From Streptomyces iconiensis (GTDB lineage: Bacteria > Actinomycetota > Actinomycetes > Streptomycetales > Streptomycetaceae): 64,000 nucleotides of DNA. Both the position numbers and the translations under genes were made by a program. Shown here piece after piece: positions 25,374 through 34,454 of the stretch; the stretch's first letter is position 1, and every line of letters starts with the position of its first letter. The notes under the pieces are model-generated. The model made no database searches, had not been told where the DNA came from, and saw nothing but the letters and a program-made list of their open reading frames with translations. The stretch spans positions 248,001 to 312,000 of the forward strand of contig NZ_JANCPR020000001.1 in assembly GCF_028657195.3 (NCBI RefSeq), in the 5' to 3' direction.

Positions 25374-25677
25374 CGATCACGGCTCGGTAACGGCGCCCGG
25401 CGTAACGGCGCCCGGCGGCATGTCACACCGTTGACTTCCGCCACACACCCAGCAGATGATGGCGAGGCTCTTTCCGGAGTCCCGCCGTCATCCGCGTGAG
25501 GAGCAGCCTCACCATGACGAACACCAGCAGCGTTCGGCAGCCCGAACGCCAGAGCGCCGGGCCGGTCGAGGGGCGCCGAACGGCACCGTCGGACGGCGCG
25601 ACGCCCTCCGCGACTGACCCTCAGAGCGGGGCAGGGGCGAGAGCCGCATATGGGGCCGGACCTGCATAGACGCTTTC
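25374..25677. other. convergent intergenic region
   Basis: This lies between the glycosylase (+) and the HAD gene (-). It contains a 15-bp direct repeat (GTAACGGCGCCCGGC, twice in a row near 25387) and no supported gene. Confidence 0.4.
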
Positions 25678-26307
25678 TTAGACCTCTTCGGCCAAGGGGA
25701 CCCCGAGCAAGTCCTCAAGCTGGGAAATCGTCTGCTGCGGTGCTTTTGCGTGGACCGCTGCGAAGCCGAGTTCGGCTGCCGGCGGGAGGTAGTCAGCGGT
25801 GTCATCGACGAAGACGCACTGCTCGGCGGGAAGGTCCAGAGGTTCCAGTACGGCCTTGAAGATCTCCGGGTCGGGCTTGCGCGTCCCGTGGTGCTCGGAG
25901 ATCACAACGGCGTCGTACTGGTCGTCAAGGTCGTATCCGTCGTAGAGATTCCAGGGCGCGAGTCCGACGGAGTTCGACAGGATGCCGACCTTGATCCCCG
26001 CGCGGCGAGCTGCGGCAGCCGCGCTGATTATCAACGGTTCGGGGCGCAGGTCGGCGAAGATCCTGCCCATCAGATTCTCCGGGGCGACGCCGAGCCGCGC
26101 CGCCGCGGCCTCGTTCCACTGGCCCTGCGTGATCGCACCGCACTCCAGCTCGTGGGTGCGCCGAGTTCCTTCCTCGTCCAGGTAGAGCGCCGTGATGCAC
26201 GCGCCCTCGACCAGCCCTTCGCGCTTCTCGAAGTCGAGCACCGCGGGCAGCAGTGGCGTGGTGAGTACCCCGCCGAAGTCGAGGACCAGGCCGGTGTGGT
26301 GGGACAT
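25678..26307 (-). CDS. HAD-superfamily hydrolase
   Basis: This 209-aa haloacid-dehalogenase-fold phosphatase has motif I VLDFGGVLTTP, motif II GILSNSVG, the motif III lysine in HGTRKPDPEIF and motif IV CVFVDDTADYL. Motif I has DFGG where most members have DxD, so the second Asp, the usual general acid in phosphatases, is Gly, as in several actinobacterial members. It lies 85 bp downstream of the GH1 gene on the same strand, suggesting sugar-phosphate work (inference). Confidence 0.85.
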   Translation of the reverse strand: MSHHTGLVLDFGGVLTTPLLPAVLDFEKREGLVEGACITALYLDEEGTRRTHELECGAITQGQWNEAAAARLGVAPENLMGRIFADLRPEPLIISAAAAARRAGIKVGILSNSVGLAPWNLYDGYDLDDQYDAVVISEHHGTRKPDPEIFKAVLEPLDLPAEQCVFVDDTADYLPPAAELGFAAVHAKAPQQTISQLEDLLGVPLAEEV

Positions 26308-26392
26308 GAGGGAACTCCAGGAGCGATGGTGGGGGGAGCGTCGGGCTGGGGGAAGCAGGCCCGGTTGCGGAGCCGGCGCGTGAAAGGCCGGG

Positions 26393-27571
26393 CTACTTGC
26401 GGATCAGGGACTGGACGATGCGGGCGCTCGGCCGCGGGGCGCGGTGTCGGTCGAAGAGACCGAAGGAGACGGTGTGCCCGTCGAGCCACTCGTAGTTGTC
26501 CACGCCGGTCCACAGGTGAACGCCGGTGATTTCCATGCCGCGGGTCATGGCGTCGTGGACCTGGCCGAGAGCATCTTGGAGGTAGGTGGCCCGTGCGCGG
26601 TCGTCCTCCCCGCCGTAGCCGATCTCGGCGACGAGGAACCGCTTGCCGGGCAACTCCGAGTTCAGCCTGTCGAGGACTTCGCCGAGGCCCGGTGCCCAGG
26701 ACACGTAGCCCTGCGGTCCCACGGGCTCGCCCGCAGGGTAGGGACGGAGGTCTCCCGAGGGGCCGACCGTCGGTGTGAAGTAGTAGCTGAACCCGTACTG
26801 GTCGAATGCGTCCTGGTAGCGCGGTGTCCGGGCCAATTGCAGCCAGGAATCCCACACGACGGCGTCGACGAGGGCGGTGGCGGCTGCGGCATCGGTGCTG
26901 TCGTCGGCCGGGTGCAGCGGAAGCAGGGCCTCGTTGGTAGAGGTGGGCGTGCCGCCTTGGCGGAGCCGCAGTGCGGCCTCGAAGTCCGCCTGGTGGATGG
27001 CCTGTAGGACGGTGAGGAACTCTTCTTGCGAGGTGTGGCCGGGAGGGAACGTCCCTGTCAGGTATGCCTTCTGGGCGTATGCGGTGGGGTTGTTGACCGG
27101 CATCCAGCCGTCGACGAGGTCGCCGAAGGTCTCGGCGATGAAGTCCACGTGCCGGGCCCAGGTGGCGCTGGCCTTGGGGGAAAGGAACCCGCCCTCGGAC
27201 GCGAACCAGGTCGGCAGGGCTGTGTGCAGGAGACAGACCCACATGGTCAGGCCCGCGTCGCGGCCGGTCTGGAGGATGTGCCGGTAGTGCTCGACCGCCT
27301 CTTGGTCGTGTCGCCCCGGCTGCGGCTCGATCCGGGCCCAGTCCAGGGACAGCCGGTGGTCGCTGAAACCCCAGTCCGCGAGCAGCGCGAAGTCCGACTT
27401 ATAGAGCTTGTCGGAACCGTTCCCGTCTCCGCTGTGGGGAGCCTTCCCGGCCTGCTCCCAGGTCCACCAGTTGTCTGCTGATGTCGCCCCCTGGCATTGA
27501 GTGGCTGAGCTGGCGGTTCCCCAGGAGAAGTCGGTGGGAAAGCCGCTGGGGGCAAGTCCGGACGGGGACAT
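26393..27571 (-). CDS. GH1 family glycosidase-like protein lacking the usual acid/base Glu
   Basis: This 392-aa protein is clearly GH1 (beta-glucosidase family). It starts FPTDFSWGTASSATQCQG and continues DHRLSLDWARIEPQPG, YRHILQTGRDAGLTMWVCL, and near the end HLWTGVDNYEWLDGHTVSFGLF. The nucleophile motif is present (E316 in LVAEIGYGG). The acid/base motif NEP is NNP (N160-N161-P162). It is shorter than the typical ~450 aa. Start ATG 27571 follows AGGAG; the frame extends further without support. It could be a plant-myrosinase-like enzyme, a transglycosylase or a binding protein. Confidence 0.85.
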   Translation of the reverse strand: MSPSGLAPSGFPTDFSWGTASSATQCQGATSADNWWTWEQAGKAPHSGDGNGSDKLYKSDFALLADWGFSDHRLSLDWARIEPQPGRHDQEAVEHYRHILQTGRDAGLTMWVCLLHTALPTWFASEGGFLSPKASATWARHVDFIAETFGDLVDGWMPVNNPTAYAQKAYLTGTFPPGHTSQEEFLTVLQAIHQADFEAALRLRQGGTPTSTNEALLPLHPADDSTDAAAATALVDAVVWDSWLQLARTPRYQDAFDQYGFSYYFTPTVGPSGDLRPYPAGEPVGPQGYVSWAPGLGEVLDRLNSELPGKRFLVAEIGYGGEDDRARATYLQDALGQVHDAMTRGMEITGVHLWTGVDNYEWLDGHTVSFGLFDRHRAPRPSARIVQSLIRK

Positions 27572-27834
27572 GAGAGTGATCTCCTGATCGGTGCTGACTG
27601 GTCTTGCGCTCGGCGGTGGAAGGCCGTGGTGCGTAACCGGTGGCGTCATCCAGGAGGGGACCGCCGGTTAGGTATGTACCGCGGCGACGGACCTCGTATC
27701 GCTGCGTCACTCGGCGATTGCACGCCAGCGGGTCGGCTTCACGGCAGTGAGGTGAGTGCGGCGCACCCGCAGGAGACAGGCCGCTCGACGACGCAGTGCC
27801 GAGAACCGCGCGTCCTGCTGCCGGTCTCGGCCTA

Positions 27835-29073
27835 TCACGTCGGCTCATGAGCGACGAGCCCTTCCTCGGCCCGCGCGAGCACGCACTGTGCTTCGGCGGT
27901 GGTGATCTCGGAGTACGTTCTGCGGACTCGCACCAGCCAGGTGGCTTCGGCGTCCGTGTCGGTAAACGGTTTGGTTTGCAGCAGTGCGGACGGATGACGG
28001 CTCGGCTGTCTGTCGGCGACGGCCAGCAGAGTGGCCTTGATCCAGTGCGCCTCTGCCGCCGGCTGGGAGTCGCTGTGTGACGTGGCAGCTTCTTCGGCAG
28101 CGATCAGTAGTTCGGCCGGGGCGAAGTAGTGCAGTTCGTCGGAGGCGTCTGCGATGTCCTGGGTCCACCGATCCAGTCGTACGTCGAGGGGCGTGTGCGA
28201 GCGGGCGAATTCGCGCAGGCGGGATCCAGGCGGGTACAGGCTGGTGCCGGGAAAGGCTTCCATCAGGTCGCGCCAGAGCGGGTAGAGCAGGTGGACGGTT
28301 CGCCACGTTCTCCAGTGAGCGGCTGCCGCCGTGGTGGTCGGGATGCTCGCACCCACCGCGACGATCAAGAACAGAGCATTCATCCATATCGCTGTCGCGG
28401 TGACGGTGTCCTGCACGATGCCCGGATCCAGCGGCGCGAGGGCCGCCACCCGGATCAGGGTCATGCGGGCCGCTACGTAGACCAGCCCCATCCACATCGA
28501 GATCGCCATCAGAACCAGGCCGACGCGCATGAGGGCGGTCTCCGCCCGCCGGGCCGCTCTTGTCCACTGGTAGCCGCAGACCGCAGTGGTGACGAGCGGA
28601 AAGAAGTAGAAGACGTTCATGTAGATCGCGGCGCCCCATTCACCCGCGTGGTCGGTGACGAAGTCCGCGCTCGGCGTCGTGCGGTCCACCACGGTGAAGA
28701 ACAGCGGGGTCAGCAGGAGCACACCTACTACACCGGCCTTGTACGCCACGCGTGCGATCCAGCGGGAGACAGCTACGTGCTTCGGCACCACGGGTGCCGA
28801 GGTCTTGCCATAGCTGGTGGCTACGTACGTCAGAGCAGCCAGGATGGCTGAGGTGCTGGCGAAGTGTTTGAGCAGGGCATTGAGGTCGATGACCGGGATG
28901 TGTTCCACGGCATGCATCACGCCGCGTGTACTGAGCCACAAGGCCGCCGCGAATCCCGCGTAGCCGCCCCACAGGGCCCGGCGATGGGCGTCGCCGTATC
29001 GAACGGCCGGTACGCGCCACACTGCGACGACGGTCATCACGGACGCAGCGAGGTACTCGATCGTGGCAAGCAC
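27835..29073 (-). CDS. multi-pass membrane protein of the MAB_1171c type
   Basis: This 412-aa protein has about seven hydrophobic segments in the first 260 residues and a cytosolic C-terminal part (LYPLWRDLMEAFPGTSLYPP ... LDRWTQDIADASDELHYFAP). It matches the putative integral membrane proteins encoded next to ImmA/IrrE-type peptidases in Streptomyces. GTG 29073 follows GGAG. It lies 21 bp downstream of the peptidase gene, forming a two-gene unit divergent from an XRE regulator. The function of the set is not known. Confidence 0.78.
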   Translation of the reverse strand: MLATIEYLAASVMTVVAVWRVPAVRYGDAHRRALWGGYAGFAAALWLSTRGVMHAVEHIPVIDLNALLKHFASTSAILAALTYVATSYGKTSAPVVPKHVAVSRWIARVAYKAGVVGVLLLTPLFFTVVDRTTPSADFVTDHAGEWGAAIYMNVFYFFPLVTTAVCGYQWTRAARRAETALMRVGLVLMAISMWMGLVYVAARMTLIRVAALAPLDPGIVQDTVTATAIWMNALFLIVAVGASIPTTTAAAAHWRTWRTVHLLYPLWRDLMEAFPGTSLYPPGSRLREFARSHTPLDVRLDRWTQDIADASDELHYFAPAELLIAAEEAATSHSDSQPAAEAHWIKATLLAVADRQPSRHPSALLQTKPFTDTDAEATWLVRVRRTYSEITTAEAQCVLARAEEGLVAHEPT

Positions 29074-29094
29074 GCAGAGATGCTCCTTGCAGAG

Positions 29095-29706
29095 TTACGG
29101 CTTGCCGCGGCGCGGCGGGGCAACAGGGTGGGACAGCGAGGATTCGAGGAGGCTGACCATGTCGTCGCCGACATCGAGCTGCTGACGGGCGGACTGCTTG
29201 ACGGCGCGCTTGATCAGGGACGCCGACAGCTCCGCCTGCTGTTCCTCGGGGCTGTCGTAGTTGACGCGCCCCTGGACCAGGGCGCTGGGGAAGCGACTCA
29301 GCAGCCCCTGGCGGACGTGCTCGGGCACATACCGTTCGATCTCGGCCCGCGACAGCGTAGTTCCGTGGTCCAACCACTCGTGGGCAAGCTCGTGGAGGAT
29401 GACATGCTCGGTCTGATTCCGGCTCGCTCGCTGCCGGTACAGCACGAATGTGACTTCGGGCCCCTTAACCCGAAGACCACACGCCGTGCCCGGGCCCGCC
29501 CCGCGGTCGTCCAAGGGCACAAGCCGAATCCGGCGACCCAACGCGCCCTCCATGTTGCGCACCAGCGCCTCGACGCTGAAGCGGTCAGGCAGGGGAAGGC
29601 CGGCCAGCAGCTTCTGGCACTCCTTCAGTAGAGCGCGCCGTGAGCGGCTGCGGCGACGGAGCACCTTCAGCAGAGCGCGCCGTGAGCGGCTGCGGCGACG
29701 GAGCAC
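29095..29706 (-). CDS. ImmA/IrrE-type zinc metallopeptidase
   Basis: This protein of about 203 aa has the zinc site HVILHELAHEW (HExxH) followed by an acidic region, the hallmark of ImmA/IrrE peptidases that cleave XRE-type repressors. Upstream is LPLPDRFSVEALVRNMEG, common in Streptomyces members. The start is uncertain. A 42-bp tandem duplication (29623-29706) provides two identical in-frame GTG codons (29706 and 29664), and the longer frame to 30039 is unlike the family. The natural partner is the XRE protein at 30229. Confidence 0.78.
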   Translation of the reverse strand: MLRRRSRSRRALLKVLRRRSRSRRALLKECQKLLAGLPLPDRFSVEALVRNMEGALGRRIRLVPLDDRGAGPGTACGLRVKGPEVTFVLYRQRASRNQTEHVILHELAHEWLDHGTTLSRAEIERYVPEHVRQGLLSRFPSALVQGRVNYDSPEEQQAELSASLIKRAVKQSARQQLDVGDDMVSLLESSLSHPVAPPRRGKP

Positions 29707-29716
29707 CTTCAGCAGA
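29623..29716. repeat. 42-bp tandem duplication at the start of the peptidase gene
   Basis: Two nearly identical 42-bp units (29623-29664, 29665-29706) and 10 bp of a third encode LLKVLRRRSRSRRA twice. The duplication copies the start codon region, so it may have created an alternative or displaced start. Confidence 0.85.
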
Positions 29717-30228
29717 GGCGATCTCGACCCTGCCAGAGGAGCGCTGTTTCGCCTCCACAGAGGTCTCCCCTCTTGCTCATGCCCCACTGCTGCACCCCAA
29801 CGACGCGGCGCTCGTGGGGCCGGTCGTGCTGTGACGCGTAGCGGCCCCGTGCTGCCAGACGGGGCCGCCGACCAGGGAGACATCACCTGCGGACACCACA
29901 AGGACGCGAACTCCACTTGCCAGCACTCTCCAGAGGAACCAACCCCGGGAGGCAATGGCCCAAGCGCTGCGTGGGCGTTCACGCGGAACTTCTGACGCAG
30001 CGTTGGCCTGGACTCTAGGACACACGAAACAGTCCACAAATGATCGCAGGAACTACTGGTTCCGCTTACGGTTCCGGTAGGCTCGCCAGCTCCTCTGAGG
30101 CGTCGGTGACGTCGCGTGTCATACCGCCCTGAGCTGGTGAAACACCTAAATCGGGAGCCGGTCGGGACGGTCCTCCCGATGGGATAAGACCAGCCAGATT
30201 GTGCCCACGACTCAAGCGGGCTGTTCAG
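29707..30228. other. divergent regulatory region
   Basis: This region of about 520 bp lies between the peptidase gene (-) and the XRE gene (+). I see no gene of known type; it should contain both promoters. Confidence 0.4.
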
Positions 30229-30675
30229 ATGACTCTTGTTGATTTGCCCGGTTCGGGACGACGGGTGATCAGCCGCGTGCTACGCAATGCTCGGTCCCGT
30301 CGCGATCCACGTGCCACTCCGAGCTTCGAGTCCCTATTGGGCCCTCGGGCCGAACGCGGGCTCAGCCAGGAGGACGTTGCTCTGCTGTGCGGGGTCAGCG
30401 AGCGGTGGTACAGGAGGCTGGAGTCGGGTGAACCCCGCAACTACTTCGATGCCTTCCTCAGCGCCGTCTGCCGGGTGCTGGATCTGAGCGAGGGCGAGTG
30501 GGATCTCGTATCCAGTCTCAGCCGCAATCACGCGGCCCCGCGCGCTACGCCTGGCGAATCGACTCCTTGGACAAAACACCCTGCTCCAGGGCCGCTCCTG
30601 CGGGTGCGGTGCGTGAGCGAACGTCCCGCCGGCCATACCCGCCCCCACACCTCAGTGCCCTCCGCCTCGTCGTGA
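30229..30675 (+). CDS. XRE-type helix-turn-helix regulator, probably shortened
   Basis: This 148-aa protein contains an XRE DNA-binding domain: LGPRAERGLSQEDVALLCGVSERWYRRLESGEPRNY, then AVCRVLDLSEGEWDLV. Most Streptomyces relatives with this domain continue with a ligand/partner domain. Here the sequence becomes proline-rich and stops inside a terminator hairpin, so the C-terminus may be lost. ATG 30229 is preferred; a TTG at 30199 is possible. It is divergent from the ImmA/IrrE peptidase, its likely protease partner. Confidence 0.7.
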   Translation: MTLVDLPGSGRRVISRVLRNARSRRDPRATPSFESLLGPRAERGLSQEDVALLCGVSERWYRRLESGEPRNYFDAFLSAVCRVLDLSEGEWDLVSSLSRNHAAPRATPGESTPWTKHPAPGPLLRVRCVSERPAGHTRPHTSVPSASS

Positions 30676-30698
30676 GGCGGAGGGCACTGAGGTGTGGG
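30644..30698. terminator. 25-bp perfect-stem bidirectional terminator
   Basis: The arms 30644-30668 and 30674-30698 are perfectly complementary (25 bp) with a 5-base loop. It lies between the convergent XRE gene and the CdtB-like gene. The XRE stop codon (30673-30675) lies at its loop. Confidence 0.9.
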
Positions 30699-30721
30699 CT
30701 CGTGCTTGACCTAACCGGTGG

Positions 30722-32197
30722 TCAGCCTGCCCCGAGGGCGGTTCCGATGGCGTCGGCGGCGTCCCCGAGGGCGTCGCCCGCGTCCGTGGTGTCGGGGGTC
30801 GTCGGGGAGTCGCCGCTTCCCGGGTCCGGAGGAGTGTCGCCGCTGCGGGGGGTCGTCGGGCCGTCGCCGTCCCCGGGGGGCGCCGGCATGCCGCGCTCGC
30901 TCACGCCCGCACGCTGGAGCGTGTCCACCTCCTTCGGTAGCCAGTAGTAGGGCTTGGTGTTCACGATGAGGTCGTCGCCGCGGGCGCCGCCCGGCTGGAG
31001 TTCCGCGCCGAGGTTCGGGGAGTGGATCCGGTCGGCGGTCAGCTCCCAGTGCTGGCTCTCCTTGGACGGGTCACACCCCGCGGCTGACGTGTGGTAGTTG
31101 TCGCTGTCGCGATCGATGCACCACGTGTATCCGGTTTTCCCGAACGACAACAAGTACCTGCCGGGCACATCGCTGTAGCGCACGTTCACCCGGAAGTCTG
31201 TGCCGTCCTCCTTGTCCTTCTTCTCGTCGAACTCGTACAGGGATGGCCAGCCGAGAGTGATGAGCTTGTCCTGCTCATGCGCCGAGAAGTAGTGGTAGCT
31301 GCGGCCAGGTAGCGGGACGGCATCGCAGTCAGCGCCGTCTCTGCGGCAGTTCTGCTGCGCGATCGTGAGCAGGAAGTGGTCGGAGCTGATGCCCCGGCGC
31401 TCGACACTGAGGGTCCCGTTGGTCCGCTGCCCCGACATGAAGAAGTCCAGCTCGCCCCCGCCCTCCTGAGTGGGCTCGTCGGCGGCGATGACGCGGTCCT
31501 GGAGGGGCTGCGGGAGGCTGGCGGGCCCGTTGTTGAAGTCGGCGAGCATCAGCCAGTCCTGGCCCGGGTGCTGGCGCTCCATGAACTCTTCGGCCGCCTG
31601 GTACATGAGCGCGTTGTCGTTGGCCCGGCCTCCGTGGGACCTGGCGTGGCCGGTGAAGTACCAGTCATTGCCGATCTGCACGCCCATGATGGGCCGGGAG
31701 TCGTCGTTGTCGTTGTCGGAGTGGACGGGAAGGACCACGGCGTCAACCGCCGTCTCCCGGGTGACGATGGCGAGGCCGTTGCGCTGCTGACCGGTGCTGC
31801 CCCAGTAGATGTTCACTACATCCGGTCGCGTCTCGGTGCCCATCTGCCAGATGTGCTCGGCGACGCCCGGCTGCGGGAAGACCCGGTCGGTCCACCGTCC
31901 GGGCGGCTCGTTGCCCGCTTCCTGAAGAGCCACGACCTCGACGCCGTCATTGAGCCGGGGCTGGACGCTGGTATGCCAGCGCGATTCCGGCCGGCCATCG
32001 CCGCCCTGGAACTGGCCTTCCATGTTCCAGGAGCCGACCGTACGGTCCGTCGCGGCGGCATGCGCCGGCGTCGAAGCGCCGGGGAGATCCACCACGGTCA
32101 GCGACACGGCCAGCAGGACACCGACAGGCAACAACCGGGCCAGTCTCGTCAGTGCGGCACGTGGCTGAAGTCTGGGTAATCGCATAGGTTTCGGCAC
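30722..32197 (-). CDS. secreted CdtB-like endonuclease/exonuclease/phosphatase-family protein
   Basis: This 491-aa protein has an N-terminal signal peptide (hydrophobic LLPVGVLLAVSLTVV, cut after AHA). The next ~260 residues follow CdtB, the DNase I-like subunit of cytolethal distending toxin: VGSWNMEGQF, ESRWHTSVQPRL, VVALQEAG, RPIMGVQIGNDWYFTGHARSHGG, WLMLADFNN and the closing SSDHFLL. These are the EEP-superfamily catalytic Asn, Glu, His, Asp and final Asp-His. The rest contains an unrecognised Cys-containing domain (GYTWCIDRDSDNYHTSAAGC) and a Pro/Gly/Asp tail. GTG 32197 has an AGGAGAGGAG site. It is probably a secreted nuclease; toxicity to eukaryotes is not shown. Confidence 0.8.
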   Translation of the reverse strand: MPKPMRLPRLQPRAALTRLARLLPVGVLLAVSLTVVDLPGASTPAHAAATDRTVGSWNMEGQFQGGDGRPESRWHTSVQPRLNDGVEVVALQEAGNEPPGRWTDRVFPQPGVAEHIWQMGTETRPDVVNIYWGSTGQQRNGLAIVTRETAVDAVVLPVHSDNDNDDSRPIMGVQIGNDWYFTGHARSHGGRANDNALMYQAAEEFMERQHPGQDWLMLADFNNGPASLPQPLQDRVIAADEPTQEGGGELDFFMSGQRTNGTLSVERRGISSDHFLLTIAQQNCRRDGADCDAVPLPGRSYHYFSAHEQDKLITLGWPSLYEFDEKKDKEDGTDFRVNVRYSDVPGRYLLSFGKTGYTWCIDRDSDNYHTSAAGCDPSKESQHWELTADRIHSPNLGAELQPGGARGDDLIVNTKPYYWLPKEVDTLQRAGVSERGMPAPPGDGDGPTTPRSGDTPPDPGSGDSPTTPDTTDAGDALGDAADAIGTALGAG

Positions 32198-32457
32198 ACT
32201 CCTCTCCTACTGCGGCTGACTCCATGGCGGGGGCAGCCAGTTGCCGGACAACACTAGTGAGCCGACGGAGAGGTTGTTAGCACTAGGTTTCCCTCACAGC
32301 GTTAACTTCTTCGGCCAGTGCGCCCCTTCTTGAGGGACGGTGAGTCTGTGGCCGCTGCTACCGAACCCGTCCGTGGAAACCGTTGTCATCGAATCCAGTC
32401 GCCGCATCTGAGGACGATGCTCATGCGCTCGGCCCCACGGGCCGCGCTGTCAACACG

Positions 32458-32973
32458 TCAGCCCCGCATTCCTGCACCGAAGTCGTCCGGGAGGCAGGTG
32501 CCCGCCAGCGTGCCGTCGTAGCCCGTGTCCCGTACGAGGGCTTCCAGACTCGGGTACTTCGGGCCGCCTTCGCCTGCCATGGCCTCGAAGTCGACGCGGG
32601 TCAGCTCGTGGCAGCGTCCTGCCCGGCGGCCCGGGACCTGGTGGCGGCGAGCCGATAGGACTCGGTACCGGTCCCGATGATGTTGCCGCCGATGTGGACT
32701 GACGGCGGGGCAGACGGTGATGGACCGGTCGATGATCTGTTCCAGCACGTCCTGTCGGAGATCCAGGCCCGTGCTCGTCCTCCAGGGGCAGTGCTCGATG
32801 GTGTCCACTCCGGCGTCCATGGCCGCCGCGATGCCATCGGTACCGTGCGCGTGGGCTGCCACCGGTACACCCGCGTTGTGGGCTTCGTCCACGAGGGCCG
32901 CGAGTTCGTCGGGCGAGAACTGGCTCTCGGAGCTCTTCGGGCCGTCCTTTGTGAGTCCACCGCCCGTGACCAT
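32458..32973 (-). pseudogene. amidohydrolase remnant
   Basis: MVTGGGLTKDGPKSSESQFS, then ELAALVDEAHNAGVPVAAHAHG and IAAAMDAGVDTIEHCPW match metal-dependent amidohydrolases (prolidase/imidazolonepropionase-like), including the AHAHG metal motif. The N-terminal third is missing. After ITVCPAVSPH the frame shifts, with family-like residues resuming in another frame. It lies inside the island next to the integrase. Confidence 0.7.
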
Positions 32974-33106
32974 GGCGTGGTCAACGAGCGCTGTGATCTA
33001 TCTGACCTTTTCGCTTCTTGTGGCAGAACCCAGGATTCTGAACGCACCTATAGCTGGGAGCTTGGGAGTCGTACGGCCTTGGGCTGCGGTCGAATGGCGC
33101 GTGGAT

Positions 33107-34363
33107 CTATGCGACGGTGGTGAGATCCTCGGCCGCGGCTGATGTCCCAGGCTGGCTCATGGCCCACTCAACGGCGGCCACCACGTCGTCGTCGGCGGAG
33201 TCCAGGAGGTGGCCGTAGCGGTCGACGGTGGTGGTGATGGACTCGTGCCCGAGCCGTCCCTGGATCACCGGGAGCGGGACCTTGCCGGCGATCAGCCACG
33301 ACGCGTGCGTGTGGCGGAGATCGTGCACGCGCGGCCTCTTCGTCAGGTCGGCCGCGTTGGCAGCGTCCAGGGCGGGCCTCCAGCGATGCGCGAAGAAGAA
33401 GCCAGAGTGCCAAGCCCCTCCGCCTGGGGCCGTGAAGATCAGGTCCTGCGGCTGCTTGCCCAGGCACGCGCGCTTGAACAGCTTCACCTGCTCAGAAGTG
33501 AGAACAAGGGTTCGCCGGGACTTCTTCGTCTTGGGGGCCCCGAGATATGTGCCGCCTTCGGCGCGACGCTTCCACGCGCGCTGCACCCGGAGCGTGGACC
33601 GCTTGCTGGTGAACGTGAAGTCACGGGGCTGGAGAGCGGTCGCTTCGCCCCACCGCAGACCGGTGCCGGCCAAGGCATCCACAAGATCGACGGCGTCGTC
33701 CTTGAGGTGCGCGCGCGGGACAGCGTACGCCTCCGGCTCAAGGAACACCTCTTCATCCTCGACCTCGTCCCCCTTGGGTAGCCGCGTATGCGTGCACGGG
33801 TTCGAGTCGCGTAGAGGGGGATCGGCGGTCACGGCGGTCTGGAGGATGCCGAAGAGTAGCCCGTGGAGATCGGAGATGGTCTTCGGGGCGTATGCCCTCC
33901 GAGCGGTACCGGGCTCGTGGTGCGGCCCCGGACGCCCTTCTCTGAGGTCGTTGATCCAGTGGCTGACGTGATCGCGCGTGATCCTGCTCGGGTGTTCCGA
34001 GACGGTGAGGTCCCGAAACCACGGGACCATGTGGTTCTCGATGAACCGCCGATAGTTGGTTCGCGTGTGCCCGGATATGTCCGTGAGTAGCTCGACGTAC
34101 TTGCGCGCGTAGGTGGGGAAGATGTGCTCGGCGGGGCACTCCGGCTCGCTCGACTCGGCGAACCCCTCACCCTTGACCCAGCGGGGCGGCCATCGCTGTC
34201 CGTGACCGTTCACCAGGTCGCGGAAACGCTTTGCCGATGTCTCGTCGTCGAAGCTCTCGTGCTCCCACTTGCCGCTACGGCTGCCTCCGGCACGCCAAAC
34301 GACTCTGTACGTCGTGTCGCCGGACTGCCTCTGGTAGGTCTTGATGCTTGCCGTGGCAGGCAT
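33107..34363 (-). CDS. int: tyrosine recombinase (integrase) of the island
   Basis: This 418-aa integrase has an N-terminal arm-binding region (TYQRQSGDTTYRVVWRAGG), a core-binding SAM-like domain and a catalytic domain. The full tyrosine-recombinase set is visible: R237 (GTGLRWGE), H347-x-x-R350 (VHDLRHTHASW), H373 (GRLGHES) and Y383 (TVDRYGHL). It starts 92 bp from the tRNA 3' end and reads away from it, the standard position for an integrase that recombines at that tRNA. It looks intact, so excision is possible if an excisionase is supplied. Confidence 0.95.
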   Translation of the reverse strand: MPATASIKTYQRQSGDTTYRVVWRAGGSRSGKWEHESFDDETSAKRFRDLVNGHGQRWPPRWVKGEGFAESSEPECPAEHIFPTYARKYVELLTDISGHTRTNYRRFIENHMVPWFRDLTVSEHPSRITRDHVSHWINDLREGRPGPHHEPGTARRAYAPKTISDLHGLLFGILQTAVTADPPLRDSNPCTHTRLPKGDEVEDEEVFLEPEAYAVPRAHLKDDAVDLVDALAGTGLRWGEATALQPRDFTFTSKRSTLRVQRAWKRRAEGGTYLGAPKTKKSRRTLVLTSEQVKLFKRACLGKQPQDLIFTAPGGGAWHSGFFFAHRWRPALDAANAADLTKRPRVHDLRHTHASWLIAGKVPLPVIQGRLGHESITTTVDRYGHLLDSADDDVVAAVEWAMSQPGTSAAAEDLTTVA

Positions 34364-34454
34364 CGTAAGGGGCCCCGTGTGGCAAATGTGAGGCGAGAAT
34401 CCTGCAGAGACGCCCCCGAAGGGACGTTTCTGCAGGTCGGGTCACTACTGCCCC

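Noticed and set aside
29095..30039. A 314-aa form of the ImmA/IrrE-type peptidase
   Set aside because: The first ~110 residues are unlike the family and contain no domain; a GTG in the duplicated segment is a better start.
30722..31400. Ricin-type lectin domain in the C-terminal half of the CdtB-like protein
   Set aside because: Only a single CIDRDSDN-like patch; the QxW repeats of ricin-B domains are not seen.
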